Origin: Diphasiastrum complanatum
Taxonomy: Eukaryota > Streptophyta > Lycopodiopsida > Lycopodiales > Lycopodiaceae
Length of the DNA stretch: 64,000 nucleotides
Assembly (NCBI GenBank): GCA_029204225.1
Contig: CM055103.1
Span: forward strand, 38,039,648 to 38,103,647
Direction of reading: 5' to 3'
A program made the translations under genes and the position numbers. The notes under the pieces were generated by a model. That model did not search any database. It had not been told where the DNA came from and worked only from the letters and a program-made list of their open reading frames with translations. Numbering within the stretch: position 1 is the stretch's first letter; every line of letters begins with the position of its first letter. Of the stretch, positions 33,250-44,984 are shown in pieces.

Positions 33250-33830
33250 TTTTCTTAAATTTTGATGCCATTTGATCTAGTTCGTCAAAATATTTGACTT
33301 GTTTCTTGTCACGAACTCTTTTTTTTTCTTTCTTCTAGTTGGATCCAAATGGTATGCCAAAAACTGCTTCCTAGAGGCCACAACCGTGGAATCATAAGCT
33401 TTCATGACTCCTATGACATCCTTGAAAGTTTGAAGCATGTTTCACTTACATTCGTTCTGATAATCAGCTGGTAGAACTAGGAGAAACTGCTACAATGCTT
33501 TGTCTGCAAATCCATAAATTCTTGCAGGTAAGAGTCTAAGCTCTGTGTACCCATTTTGCAACTCACAAATCTTTGATAAAAGTCATCCACAACCACAAAC
33601 GATTTTCTGAATACTTTCCTGAATTCTTCTTATCTGGTGGGTTTGGGTTGCAAATCACGCCACCACGATGAAGCCTTTTCTCGAAAGAACACAACCACAC
33701 TCTCAATCTTTTTCTCTTCTTGAATTGCATGTAGTTTGAAATAACTAGTTCACTTAATTAGCCAGTCGTCTACCACTCCTGGCTTATTCCCTTTCTTCTT
33801 GTGAAAATTGTCAACTATTAACATTGTTTT
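33250..33830 (-). pseudogene. retrotransposon gag fragment
   Basis: Minus-strand reading with stops contains 'VVDDWLIK', 'YFKLHAIQEEKKIESVVVFF', 'ASSWRDLQPKPT' and 'EEFRKVFRKSFVVVDDFYQR', the usual order of a retrotransposon gag domain (membership, FxxG/Ax-W, Ax-F-rich helix). Protein is broken by several stops. Family assignment within LTR elements is not possible. Confidence 0.65.
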
Positions 33831-34059
33831 ATTTGGCAATTTTGGCCTCCAAAGTGAAATCTCAACTTAGAGTTAGTTTCATAAATGTCAATAAGGCTCT
33901 AAATAGTGTTATTACTTTTTTTAACAAGTAGATAAGTGGATGAGGTCTAGTTTGGACCCATTCTAATTGGTTAATTTTGGTACATTGCATTTGGACTAGT
34001 TTTTCTAGTTCTACTAAAAAGCAAAGATGAGGTGTTTGATGTCTTTGTCAAGTTCAAGA

Positions 34060-34920
34060 TTGCAAGATGTTCATTTTCTAAATTTAGGACAACGATTGAT
34101 TGTACTAATCAATCTACAAGAGGTATTGATTGCCAAATCAAAGGATTCATCAAGTTCTATTGACTAGATCTTGATCTAGAAGCAAATCACTAACTATTTA
34201 GCAAGATCAATGAATGTAATAGCAAAAATCTATGGAGGGCGGCCTCACACGTGTGGTGGTCACTGTATGGACTGTGACCAGAGAGCAAAGTACAATAACG
34301 TGTGATAGCATTCCAAGCATAAAATCACAATTCTAATGTGGCAATCTCAAGCAAATTGCATAAAATAGAAATGTCTCATCAACTTCTCATTAAAATTGGT
34401 GATCTCTTTATAGATCAAGTACAAGAATGACCTGTATAATGTTCCAACTGGTCTTCACACATGTGGGGAGTGCCACATCATGTAGATCCACCAATAGGAG
34501 CAAGATATGCCCATAGATCAAAGTTGACTTATCCTACTAGCTAGAATCCAAATGCTAGTCTCCACAAAAATAGGAATTTCCCTATAAAATAGGATCTAGG
34601 AGAATATGTACATCTTATCAAGTACATCCAGATCCACACGTGTGAACAACATCTTGACATGTGGGAGCATTTACTCATTCACATGGAAGTGCAAGCTAAT
34701 TACAAGGAAGTTGACCAAAATGATTTTTTCTTAGATTCTAGTCTAAAGTCAAGTTCACACTTGTGTAGATTTATCTAAAATGGATCTAACTATATACAAG
34801 TACATTTTTTACTTCCGTTCACATGTGGGAACAAGCTCCACATGTGTGAGATCTCAATATGAACCTAGATCTCAAGATTAATATATTACATCAACCAAGT
34901 TAGAAGTGACAATTTCAACA
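34060..34920 (-). repeat. copia LTR (family of 1-1,735)
   Basis: Minus strand starts TGTTGAAATTGTCACTTCTA at 34,920, right after a polypurine tract (GAGGAGGAG at 34,921-34,930) and the pol end. Contains several CACATGTG/CACACGTGTG palindromes. The far end near 34,060 is estimated. Confidence 0.65.
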
Positions 34921-34927
34921 CTCCTCC

Positions 34928-35460
34928 TCAATTCCAACTTGGTAAATCCAATGCACATCTATCTACAATTCCAAGAGCAATTCTTAACTTGAGAAATGGA
35001 TTTTTAGGCAAAGGCTTGGTTAAGATATCAGCTATGCACTCAGATGATGGCACATGATGAAGTTGTACCTCCTTGGATTGCACCTTCTCCCTCACAAATT
35101 GTTGAGCTATTTCAATATGCTTTGTTCTAACATGGAAGTTAGGATTTGTGGCAATTTGTTGAGATGCTTGATTATCACAATAGATGCAAGGGATGTCCTC
35201 GGCCTTCATCACTTGAAGCTCCTCCAAAAATCTTCTTAGCCAAAGGAGTTCTTTTGTTGTTGAAGTCAAGGCCTTTTACTCGGCTTCACAAGAGGAAAGT
35301 GAGATAGTATCTTGCTTTTTGGAAAGCCAAGATATCACTCCTCCACATATGAAAGTAGAAAATGCATTTATGGATTTCCTATCCATCTTGTCACCTGCAA
35401 AATTTGAATCTGAGTATGCTCTCAAGTGCAAGTTAGATCCTGGATAGAGAATGCCAAAAA
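34928..35460 (-). pseudogene. copia RNase H domain (3' part of pol)
   Basis: Contains 'STTKELLWLRRFLEELQVM', 'CIYCDNQASQQIATNPNFHV', 'KHIEIAQQFVREKVQ' and 'ECIADILTKPLPKN'. Upstream (35,270-35,460) the frame reads through 'SKKQDTISLSS' with a stop where the usual 'EAEYKAL' Tyr would be. Very similar to the copy at 715-1,532. Truncated upstream at about 35,460. Confidence 0.88.
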
Positions 35461-35488
35461 ATCTAGTAGAAGAGATATATCTACCAAG

Positions 35489-35784
35489 TTAGAAGTGACA
35501 ATTTCAACACAAGAGAGGTTCAAGTTTTCACAAAAATCACGTGCTTGAGGAGTGACAATGGTGGAGAGTATCTACCAAGTTCAAGGCCTTTTGTGAAGAA
35601 CATGGGATCAAGAGGGAGTACACAAGCCCAAGGACACCACAACAAAATGGAGTGGCCGAGAGGAAGAATAGAACTTTATGTGAATGTGCAAAAGCCATGA
35701 GGTTAGGTGCTAATATTCCTAAATACTTTTGGGAACAAGCTTTGTTGTGTGCTAATTTTCTATGCAATAGATGGCCAAGTACTT
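35489..35784 (+). pseudogene. copia integrase fragment joined to a stray LTR tip
   Basis: A 26-base LTR tip identical to 34,895-34,920 (35,489-35,514) is followed by integrase core in the opposite direction to the neighbouring pol: 'LRSDNGGEYLP', a frameshift, then 'QQNGVAERKNRTLCECAKAM' and 'FWEQALLCANFLCNR'. It ends at the LTR of the next copia at about 35,781. A rearranged junction of two copies. Confidence 0.75.
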
Positions 35785-36130
35785 AGAATTTGCTCCAAAC
35801 AGACAGATCATGCAACACAGTAATACAGATAGAAAGCACTCTCCACTCCAAGCTCACATAGCAACTGTATTTCTCAAAACCAAAATACATTGTGCATATA
35901 GTTTTTCAATGTGGCAAACCATGCATGGCCCATGTTGCCATTGACGGGATGTGTGTCCCGTCGACTCGCCTCATAGCGAGGCCAACTAGTCCTTATCCAC
36001 TGATAGGACCCACTGTACAGTAACACAATAGTTCTACTTTAATTCTGACTCTCTCTCTAAAAGTAGAATCTACTTTTTATACATCCATATTTATAGCATC
36101 AAAGTTAACAAACTTTAAGTACAGAAAGCT
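35781..36130 (-). repeat. copia 3' LTR (family of 56,230-59,480)
   Basis: On the minus strand it ends ...TTTGGAGCAAATTCTAAG. It shares with 56,230-56,446 the segments 'gacgggacac', 'ttgggccatgcatgg', 'acaatgtattttggttttgaga', and 'cagttgctatgtgagcttgg'. Lies just 3' of the pol end on the minus strand. The start near 36,130 is approximate. Confidence 0.75.
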
Positions 36131-36179
36131 TTGATCTAAACTTATCATTCTCTAATGAGTGACTTAGTGAAAATGTCAG

Positions 36180-36906
36180 CTAGTTGCTCATCTGTACTAC
36201 AATGAACAACATTAATTTCTCGACTCAGCAGCCTCTCACGTATAATGTGATACTAAATCTCGATGTGTTTGGTTCTCGCATGGAACACCTGAGTCTTTGC
36301 CAGCTGAATGCCACTCTGACTGTCGCTATGAATAATCGTGGGAATTTCTTGTTTCATGCCAATCTCATCCATGATTTGTCTCAACCATATGGCTTCCTGT
36401 GCTACACTACACATTGCCTTATACTCTGCTTCTATTGTGGATAGAGCAACTGCACTTTGCTTCTTACTAGACCAGGAAAAGCAACTGCCACAAAACTGGA
36501 ATACATACCCTATGGTGGATCTATGATCATCATAGTCACCTCCCCAATCCGCATCCATATAGCCACATAACTCAGGTAAACCATCATGCTTCCTATACAC
36601 CAAGCCATAATCGAAAGTGCCTTTGACATATTGCAAAATACGTTTGGCTATCTTTCAATGCATTTCTGTAGGTGCTGTCATAAACTAACTTACAATACCA
36701 ACATCATAGCATATATCTGGTCTAGTCGTGGTAAGGTAAATCAAGCTCCCTACTAACTGCCTATACAACGTAGCATCAAATGGTTGTGATTCGTCAAGCT
36801 TAGAAAGCTTTTTACCCAGCTCAATAGGAGTGTTCACTGGCTTGCAATCTTGTAGCCTAAACTTGTGCATCAACTCTCTGACATACTTCACCTGTGTTAG
36901 ACCCAT
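36180..36906 (-). pseudogene. copia connection and RNase H
   Basis: 'LVGSLIYLTTTRPDICYDVG' (36,700s), 'MDADWGGDYDDHRSTIGYVF', 'SWSSKKQSAVALSTIEAEYK', 'SDSQSGIQLAKTQVFHARTK' and 'HIEI', then a stop and the expected tail with an 'ADIFTKSL'-like end. A frame break lies between 36,685 and 36,636. Confidence 0.9.
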
Positions 36907-37049
36907 CTCATGTCCTTTTTGTCACACGGATCAGAGTGTGTTCTCACCATCCCCTTAGAACAGAAGTAGGCATCAATCCTGCTATACTACACATGTGGTG
37001 CCTGCTTGAGACCATAAAGTGCTTTCTTCAAGTGACATACTTTATTCTC

Positions 37050-37395
37050 CTATCCTTTCACTATAAAGCCTTCAGGTTGATCTATAAACACCTCTTCTTC
37101 TGACTCACCATTTAGAAAAGCAGATTTCACATCCATCTGATGTAAAGGCCAACCAAAATGTGAAGCTAAAGCAACAAGTAGACGTAGTGTATTCCACTTA
37201 CATACTAATGCAAAGGTCTCCTCATAGTTGATGCCTTTACTTTGTGCATAACCTTTGATTACCAATCTTGCTTTGCGCTTTGCTATACTTCCATCTGCAT
37301 GGTACTTAGTCCTGTATACCCATTTACAACCAATGGATTTCCTGCCAACTGGTGGCTCCACCAAGTCCCATGTGCTATGCTTAGCAATTGACTCC
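37050..37395 (-). pseudogene. copia reverse transcriptase, N-terminal half
   Basis: 'STWDLVEPPVGRKSIGCKWV', 'RKARLVIKGYAQSKGINYEE', then 'HQMDVKSAFLNGE', motif A with its catalytic Asp, and 'EVFIDQPEGF'. Downstream of 37,050 (37,049-36,907) the palm is decayed and the motif C region is not intact. Confidence 0.9.
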
Positions 37396-39842
37396 ACATT
37401 AGGGGAAATTTGGGCTCAAAATGGGCCCTTTAAGAAATTTGACTTTAGAGAGAGGTTAGGTAGAGAGAGAATGGAAACCGGTACCGTTTGGTTGCCGTTT
37501 TTTCGAGTTTCATGTACTGCCCACATTCTAACTACTGTGGTTAAATCTAGCTCTAACTTTGGGCATTAATTAGTTAAGCGTGCTTGTAATAACAACCATA
37601 CATTTGTCATATAATCCGGGGCTGTAAACGTCCACCAATAATAATATTACAGCATGGTACCTACGCCTAAAAGTAATGAATGGTCTATCAGCAAAAAATA
37701 ATGGCCACCGAATTTCGTACCTAGAGATACGATACGTTCACGGAAACTTATGAGGGCAATCATTTCTGAAACTCTGCTCTACATAAGCACTAACATGACA
37801 ATAAAGAAAACTTTACATTTAAATTTCGCGCCCGAATATCGGTTCAGCATGCGCACAGATCATCCAGATACCCTTCAGTCATGGCGGGTCACATGGTGTG
37901 CCCCTTGGCCTAGGAGGTGGTGGTGGAGGATGAGTGTTGGTGGATTTCCATGGTGGCCTCCTTGCATTGGGACACCTCTGTGCTGTTTGCTTCGTGCGAG
38001 CCATTCACGGACCCAATATTGGATCAATGCGCACGTAGCAAGTCAGCAATTGCAGAATGTAGGTTGGGCGTGCTGAACCGATACTAGACAAAAAGTCGGA
38101 AACTAGGCTATATCGGATGGGCGCGTGGGAGTCCGGAACAGGAATATCACGATTGGGTCGGGCGCGCTGAACTGATATTGAAAAACGATAACTTTTGAAA
38201 GACAGCTCGGATTGAGATGATTGCAATGCCATTAAAAAGCCCTCTATGAGAGCTTTTCAACAGCACCCAACATGACCTAGTTCCGAGCTACGGTTAAAGA
38301 GATATTCTCAGTCAAAGTTTTGGGTGGTAAAATAGTCAACGGTCAACCTAATATTAGATCGGCACGCGGTTGACCAGTTTGACCCAGTCAAACTTTAAGG
38401 GTGCGCGCTGATTCAATGTTAGGATTTTCAATTTTTTTTTGAAAGAGCTCAACGAGGCCCAAAACTTTGACTGCCTATAACTTTTGAACCGTAACTCGGA
38501 ATTAGGTCATTCTGGTGCCGTTGCGAAGCTGTCGTCGAGCTCTTTCCACAAACAAAAAAAGTAAAAAAAATAAAAAAATAAAATAAAATTGAAAACCTTA
38601 ATATCGGATCAGCGCGTGCCCTTAGGGTTTGACCGGGTCAAACTCGTCAACCGCATGCCGATTCGATATTAGGTTGATAGTTGACTATTTTACCGCCCAA
38701 AACTTTGACTGAAAATAGCTCTTTAATCGTAGCTTTGAACTAGATCATCTTGGGTGCCGTTGAAAAGCTCTTGTCGAGGGCTTTCTAATGGCTTTGTAAC
38801 TGTCTCAATCCGAGATGTCTTTCAAAAGTTACCGTTTTTTTTTTTTTTTACAACAGGCAATATCGGTTTAGTGTGCCTGACCCAATCATGGTATTATTGT
38901 TCCAGACTCCCACGCGCCCATCCGATATAGCCTAGTTTCCGACTCTTTTGTCTGATATCAGTTCGACGCGCCTGACCTACATTCTATAGCTACTAACTTT
39001 CTACGCGCGCGTTGATCCGATACTAGGTTTGCCAATGGCCTTTGGTACTAAATGAAAACTAAATGAAATATTCTAATTTTCAGAGGGGATATTCTAGATT
39101 CTTCCTTTGGCGTGGAGGCAACCGCTTCTAATCTACAAAGATTTCAAAGTGCGTGATCGTCCAAAAAACAAAGATCAGAATGGGAAAAGTATGAAGACTC
39201 GGTTCAATTCAAAAATTTAACACAACGAACAATGGCCTATACTCACTTGCGCATTGATCCGCTATCGACTGCCGACTTTCATACTTGGGTTATCGGTTCG
39301 GCGCGCGCCTCTTATACTGCCTCACTGTTGATCTGTGCACATGCGCGCTGATCTGATACTAGGACATTGCATGGCCAGCACCAAACAAGTTGCTCTAGCC
39401 TGCATCAATGGTTCCTCTTGGTCTCCAATTGCGTGTCGTCATTAGTCCAAAATATCACTATGGAAGTTGAGTATGATTGAGAACAAAGAGAATGAGAGGT
39501 ATACCTAAGAATGACAAGAAGTTCCTAAACTACAGGGATTAGTTAACTATAGTTTATAACTATTTACGTCAAATCAACCTCGAGTGTACAAATACGGGCA
39601 GCAAAACAGTATTTGGGCAGTATTTGTGGTCCAATCACAATCGTTTGTACTGCCCGGCGAGATTTTTGAAAATCACCAAAATTTGGCCGGGAAAGGCAAA
39701 TGCAATTTCTGTCTGTCCACCACTGTTACAGTTCATCACAAATGGACACCATTGATTCGGCCACTTAAGCGTTGAAAGCGTGCAAAGTAAAAAAAAACAT
39801 CTTGACAAAGGGCCCATTTTGAGTTCTAATATCTCCTAATGT
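37396..39842. mobile_element. foldback DNA transposon with long inverted repeats
   Basis: Inserted in the copia reverse transcriptase. Flanked by CTCC at 37,392-37,395 and 39,843-39,846, a 4-base target-site duplication. The ends are inverted repeats of about 33 bases starting ACATTAGG(A/G)GA and including CTCAAAATGGGCCC (28 of 33 bases agree by eye). Inside, long inverted arms face each other: for example 'actaggctatatcggatggg' near 38,102 is mirrored by 'cccatccgatatagcctag' near 38,918, and 'ggtaaaatagtcaac' by 'gttgactattttacc'. The arms extend for at least 450 bases around a loop at about 38,437-38,587. No transposase frame is seen, so it is non-autonomous. Confidence 0.85.
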
Positions 39843-40404
39843 CTCCTCTTCCATGGCCTTGACCCAAATGTCATCATCCTTTGCTTCAACATAAGTCAAA
39901 GGTTCTTTGCTTTGAATAATACTAGATAAGAGAGTGTAATTTGCTTCATACATGTCAGGTTGTGTCCTCTCTCTTGTTGATCTTTGAAGCTCTCCTTGGA
40001 TAGATGATTCAGGAAAGTCATCCATGTCACGGCTCTCCATCAATCTCTCAAACCACTTAGGGAGCTTCCTGTCAGGTGATCGGCTTCTTGGTGAAAATGT
40101 ATCCCATGTTACATCTTTCTCCTTGCGTTTGTCACCAACTTCAATCCTCTTAGCACCAAAAGATTTATCTCTACCTCTCCAACCTATCTCTCAAGGTTGA
40201 GTAGTAGTATCATGAGGTGTATCCACATGTCCATCACTACGAAAGTCAAAAAATGGTTCATCATCAAGAGAAATCTCACTATACCATCTTTCCCACTAGA
40301 TGTATCCATCTTCTCAACATCCTCATCTTCGTACATCTTAGATTCATCAAAGATAACATCACGACTAACATGTATTTTGTTCTCCAATGGTTCCAAACAT
40401 CTAT

Positions 40405-40960
40405 AACCCTTTACACGATCATCATATCATAGCTTTTATATCAAGCTTACGTCTTTCTTCCTTAGGAATGTGTACAAAGGCCTAGATAAGCATTATCTAC
40501 AATGAAGAATATTTGACTATGGTTGAGGTGGAAGAGCATTGGAAGCTTGATTTTATCATAACAGAGCTCATGCTATTACAAACCAATCTACCAACATATT
40601 TCAGATTTATCATCAATGGAAGACTCGTAAGTACTCTATGTTTATTGCCATTTCAAAATAGTACAAAATAATTGAAAATGACATAATTTACAATTGCACA
40701 TTCACTAATATTTGTCATGTCACAGATGCAAAAAAGACAGGAGCTAATAATGTGCTGCAAAGATCTACCTACGACAATCACCATTGTGAAAGAACAATAG
40801 CTTCAAATAAAGTTTAGTAAAAATTTGTGTATAGACTCTTTCATTCAATAAATGAAAGCCCAAGCTGGGCATCAGTGCATGTATTTTGTGCTCCCAAATT
40901 CATAAAATGGAACAACATTTGATATACCGATGTATATTTTTCTATCAATTCTATACATGT
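40405..40960. other. spacer between copia and the second protease remnant
   Basis: AT-rich; no gene recognised. It may contain the decayed 3' end of the minus-strand protease gene. Confidence 0.4.
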
Positions 40961-40965
40961 GTAAT

Positions 40966-42255
40966 CTATATCTGTTCTGTGCCTTGTCTAAATTTGTACA
41001 CCTGGTTTGATGTGTATTCAGGAAGTGTAAACTGCAAGATAGAACATTCATGTATTAGTAACGACTAAAAAAATCAACAGAATAGAAAAACTAATCACAA
41101 TTTCAAAATCAAGAATAAACAGAATAAATTACCTTTGAAATATCAACATCCTCCTGAAGGTTGAACCACTCAAAAAATAACTTTGCATTATATAAAGTGT
41201 TCCACCCACAACTGAATGAATCATTTTGTTGGGGTGACTGCAAAACAGTTCAGCACACAAGAAATCAATTAAGAAACAAAATGAATTAGACAAATACATT
41301 AGAATACTGATTTGAAAATGTTGTTAAGAAAGACAGAATTTACCTCCAAACTGACGATTTGCTAGTCAATTGATTGGGGAACATCCGTTGGAATATATTT
41401 ACTTAAATATGGCAAGTATATATCTACATCCTTATGCGTATTGCTAGTCAAGTTCATCTTGACACAAAATACTTTAACAATATATCTACAGATCTCTTAA
41501 TAGAGATCAGGTTTAAATTCTAGTGCTCACTGCAAAATAAGATAAAAGTCCATTAGCTGCAATTCTGAGAAATATTTCCATTGATAATGCCAATGATAAA
41601 GCATTAAATAGCAAGAAGCATTTAACATATCCTACTTGGTATGATAAGACATGAGCATATATTTTGTTGCTGGTGTAAATCCACTAGTAAGACACTGTGA
41701 CAAAGTGTCGTTATCCTCCTTGAAGGCCTGAAGCAAAAAGTTACTGAGCACCAACAATTTATTGGATGAATCTCTTGCAATGTCATATTGCAAGAGTGTA
41801 ATCCCAAACTCTATCGCAAGATCACTGATAGAAGCCCGTCTATTTTTTATATCCGAACAATCAATAACTCTATAATTAATACTGAAGTCAAGTTCCTCTA
41901 ATCTAAAACAAAATGAAAATTCAATTCTGTCTACAACATCGGATATGTCACTCTCAAATTTAAGATAATCATTGGAATCTATATATGTATGAAAATTTGA
42001 ACGAGGAGGAGGAGGTGGATGAGCAGTATCTACAAGAATAACAGGATGATCCAAAATGGTTGTAGCTATATTTACAATTGTATCTAGTGTAGCAGTATCT
42101 ACATTACCAATGGGGTTAGGTTGAGGAGAATCTTCAGTATTGCCCCTCCTAACTTTCTTCGGGGCTCTCTTGGGTGCTGGCTGCTTCCTAGGCCGCTTGG
42201 TAGGGAGGTCAGTCCTATCTAATGGATCAGGTCTGGGAGCAGCCGGCCGAGACAT
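40966..42255 (-). pseudogene. Ulp1-like (C48) cysteine protease gene remnant, copy 2
   Basis: Exon 1 (42,255-about 41,634) opens with ATG and a Pro/Arg/Lys-rich start ('KRPRKQPAPKRAPKKVRR', a likely nuclear signal), then a helical domain 'LAIEFGITLLQYDIARDSSN'. Exon 2 (41,529-41,344; acceptor TTTTGCAG, donor GTAAAT) has two in-frame stops. Exon 3 (41,237-41,133; acceptor TGCAG, donor GTAATT) is clean: 'SPQQNDSFSCGWNTLYNAKL', with the Gln and Cys (41,208-41,210) of the active site. Exon 4 (41,031-40,966) has 'YKFRQGTEQI'. The His-Trp exon of copy 1 was not found here. The same exon borders as 14,378-15,987 indicate duplication with introns. Proteolytic activity (for example on SUMO-like tags) is a family inference only. 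Confidence 0.62.
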
Positions 42256-42257
42256 GT

Positions 42258-43377
42258 TGTTGGCTGATTCTGATGAATCCCCAAGATACTCAACCAGAGC
42301 TACACAAGAGCACCTCTCACCTTAGATCGAGGAGGTCTATGAGAAAACGAGACTAACGAAGGCTGAGAGCTGAGTATGAGAGCCGAGGAATACTAGTTAG
42401 TAATGACAAGCAAGAATTGTGCAAGCCTCGTGGTGAATCCCGGAAGATGGAATGACCATGTAGGAACTAGTATTTCTAGGCAAAGTAATAAATGCAAGTA
42501 GACCTCTCTTAAAGAAAATAGAGTGAGCCACCTTTTGATGGTGACCTCTAGTGGGGAGCATTATTCCACTTGTAATTTATGTAATGTGAAAATGCCACTA
42601 GGATGCCACCTAAGGAGCTCTCTTGCTTATTTAAGAGACTCTCTCTTTGAGAAGAGGAGCTTTTTATGCATTGTATCTACTCCATGTCCAAATGAGAAGA
42701 GCCTCCATGAGTTTGATACAACACTAAGCTCCTTGATCATGGTAGTTTTCTTGAGTGATGCTCCTATGATCATGCCCTTCCATCCTTTGTGTGTGGTTGT
42801 GGATAGTAGAGTGGATTAGTTTTTCTACTTTCCTAGAGTGGATTAGATTTCCCTTCTTGTTTGTGGATTAATGAAGGAATCGGCATTCAGATAAACTAAA
42901 TAGACTAGCTTTGTGATGTAATTCTTGCATATCCCCTTACAACCCTGTTCTTGATGTTCTTGGGATGTCCAAGAATCAAAAGACTAGTTAGTTTATTGAT
43001 TCTTGGACTTCTAAAATGCTGTAGAATAGTTTCTCGTCTCTTGTTTTGTGGATTAATGCAAGTGTCATATGTTTAGGATCTGACTTTAAACTCGTTTATC
43101 ATGGCATTGCAATCTAACTTCATGCTGAATTTTTGGTTGAATGTCTGACCTGCATGTTTTGTAAATGAACATGTGATTTCAGCTCAAGAGTGACTGCCTT
43201 GAGTTGTCCTCTGACAGGCAGTAGGACATACTACAATGATAACCAATTTTCTCTACCTGAGCTTGGGCTCTAAAACAAATGCCCATAGTTTCTGTTGATA
43301 GGCAAAGCACAAACACAACCTGTAAGTAAGAAGAATAAGCATTAAACAAATCCTCCCAAGCAAAGGATCTATCAACA
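42258..43377 (+). repeat. gypsy 5' LTR (family TGTTGGCTG)
   Basis: TGTTGGCTGATTCTGATGAA to ...TATCAACA, 1,120 bases. It starts two bases from the ATG of the minus-strand protease remnant. Followed by primer site and minisatellite leader. Confidence 0.82.
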
Positions 43378-43395
43378 TTTGGCACCGTTACTACT
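43378..43395 (+). promoter_or_regulatory. gypsy primer-binding site
   Basis: TTTGGCACCGTTACTAC directly after the LTR end; same class as at 17,500. Confidence 0.65.
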
Positions 43396-43849
43396 TCGAC
43401 GAACACATAAACTATAAACTATTGTAATGGTGCCCACACTCAGAATCCTACCCACACTCACTCCATTCTTACCTCTGAGTTGTTCTTGGCCTTCACTGTT
43501 CCTGACCATGCAGTCTAATATCTGAAATGCAAACGCCACCTGCACAAGAACTACAATATAGGAATAGTTTCTGACAAACATCCACACATAACTCATCTGA
43601 TCTTCACCAGCACCCTCACGGCCCACACCTCCTTCAGACCTGCAACACGCACCCTACAATATACTCCATACACTACCACACATACCTCCTACACCCAACG
43701 CCTTACCTTCATCTCTCCCATATCTGTAGATGCCATGCTCTCCTCCATGGCTATTCTCTCGAGCACCTAGATCGCGCCCCCACACCATTCTCTCCCTCAC
43801 GAGCACCAGACCTTCATGCTCCCTTTTCTTTTGATCTCGACCGAGCTAG

Positions 43850-44690
43850 CAGGCACTCAGTCCTCAATCGAGCCAGAGCGCTTTGAAATTTCGACCGAGT
43901 CATGTGATCAACATCTCGACCGAATCAAATTTTCTCAAATCTCGATCGAGTGGTTTGAAAACCATCTCGACCGAGTCTGGTACATCAAATCTCAACCAAA
44001 ACTCAACCGGATCATCTCATGTACAATCTTGACCGGATCAGAGTCATAACATCACCACCAGATTTAGACTTTAGACAATCTCAACTGGACCGACTCAATC
44101 ATTCAATTCTCATCCAAGTCGTTACATTGCCATCTCGTCCAAGTTAGATTTGATTCAAATCTTGATCGAGTCGGAAAGCTCTCAAATATCGACCGAGTCA
44201 GAAAGCTCTCAAATATCGACCACGTCCACACTTCATATCTCGATCGGGGCATTCTCTTCAGATCTCGACCGCGCCCAAATGATCAAATCTTGATCGCAAC
44301 ATTGGCTCAGATCTCAACTGCGATCAAATGACTGCGCCCAAATGATCAAATCTCGATCGCGCCCAAACCTTTAGCTCTCAGCCGCGCCACTCCATTACAC
44401 TCTCGACCGAGACTGAGGATTCCATCAAGTTTCAATACCATCTCGACCGATTGTTATTTATTCAAAATCTCCAATGGGTCTCCATTGCATCTTGACCGCT
44501 CTAGCAATTGCTAAGACTTCTCGACCGGGTCTAAGCTTCAAATTTCGACCGAGTTAGACCTCCATCACCATCTCGACCGAGCCTCACCTCCATCAGCACT
44601 TGACCAACACCTCCATCACACACTCAACCAACTCCTCCATCTCCATCTCGCCCAAGCCTTCCCTTCATCAACTCTCAACCGACGTCTGTT
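43850..44690 (+). repeat. diverged ATCTCGACCGAG minisatellite in gypsy leader
   Basis: Dozens of units related to ATCTCGACCGAG, spaced about 25-35 bases, more diverged than at 16,598-17,160. Located downstream of the LTR and primer site, as in that copy. No gag follows; the next recognisable sequence is an inverted LTR piece at about 45,000. The open stretch from 43,396 to 43,849 shows no gene. Confidence 0.88.
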
Positions 44691-44984
44691 CACAGATTCC
44701 AGCCAGAATCTGTGAACACGGTTTTGTCTTTATTTCTTCTTCGTTGGTGGTTTCCGCTCTGGAAACCGAGAGTTTCTGCCCGTTTTCAGAACTTAGTTCT
44801 TTAGTTGGGTTCACTTGTTTAGAACTGTTTCCAAGCAGATTAATTTTCAGTTGAACGTTTGTATTCCCAGCCTGTCAGTGGGATGAAACAGTCTCGTCCA
44901 ATCCAGCTACATGCAATTACAAGCCATGCAACCAAACCTTGCTCAAGCACATATTAACATTCTAAAATAGAGAGCCATCTACAA

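Larger units (their letters stand above)
36140..40400 (-). mobile_element. copia element (minus) split by a foldback insertion
   Basis: Minus-strand order: linker at 40,396-39,843 (acidic, with 'STRERTQPDMYEANY' and 'YVEAKDDDIWVKAMEEE'), then after the insertion the reverse transcriptase entry and palm (37,395-37,050), connection (36,906-36,685) and RNase H (36,636-36,140). The reading frame on either side of the insertion is in register once the duplicated four bases are counted once. Gag, protease and integrase are missing upstream of 40,400. Confidence 0.88.

Noticed and set aside
37750-38232. Protein-coding gene in the foldback element
   Set aside because: Frames overlap inverted arms and have no recognisable motif; no transposase.
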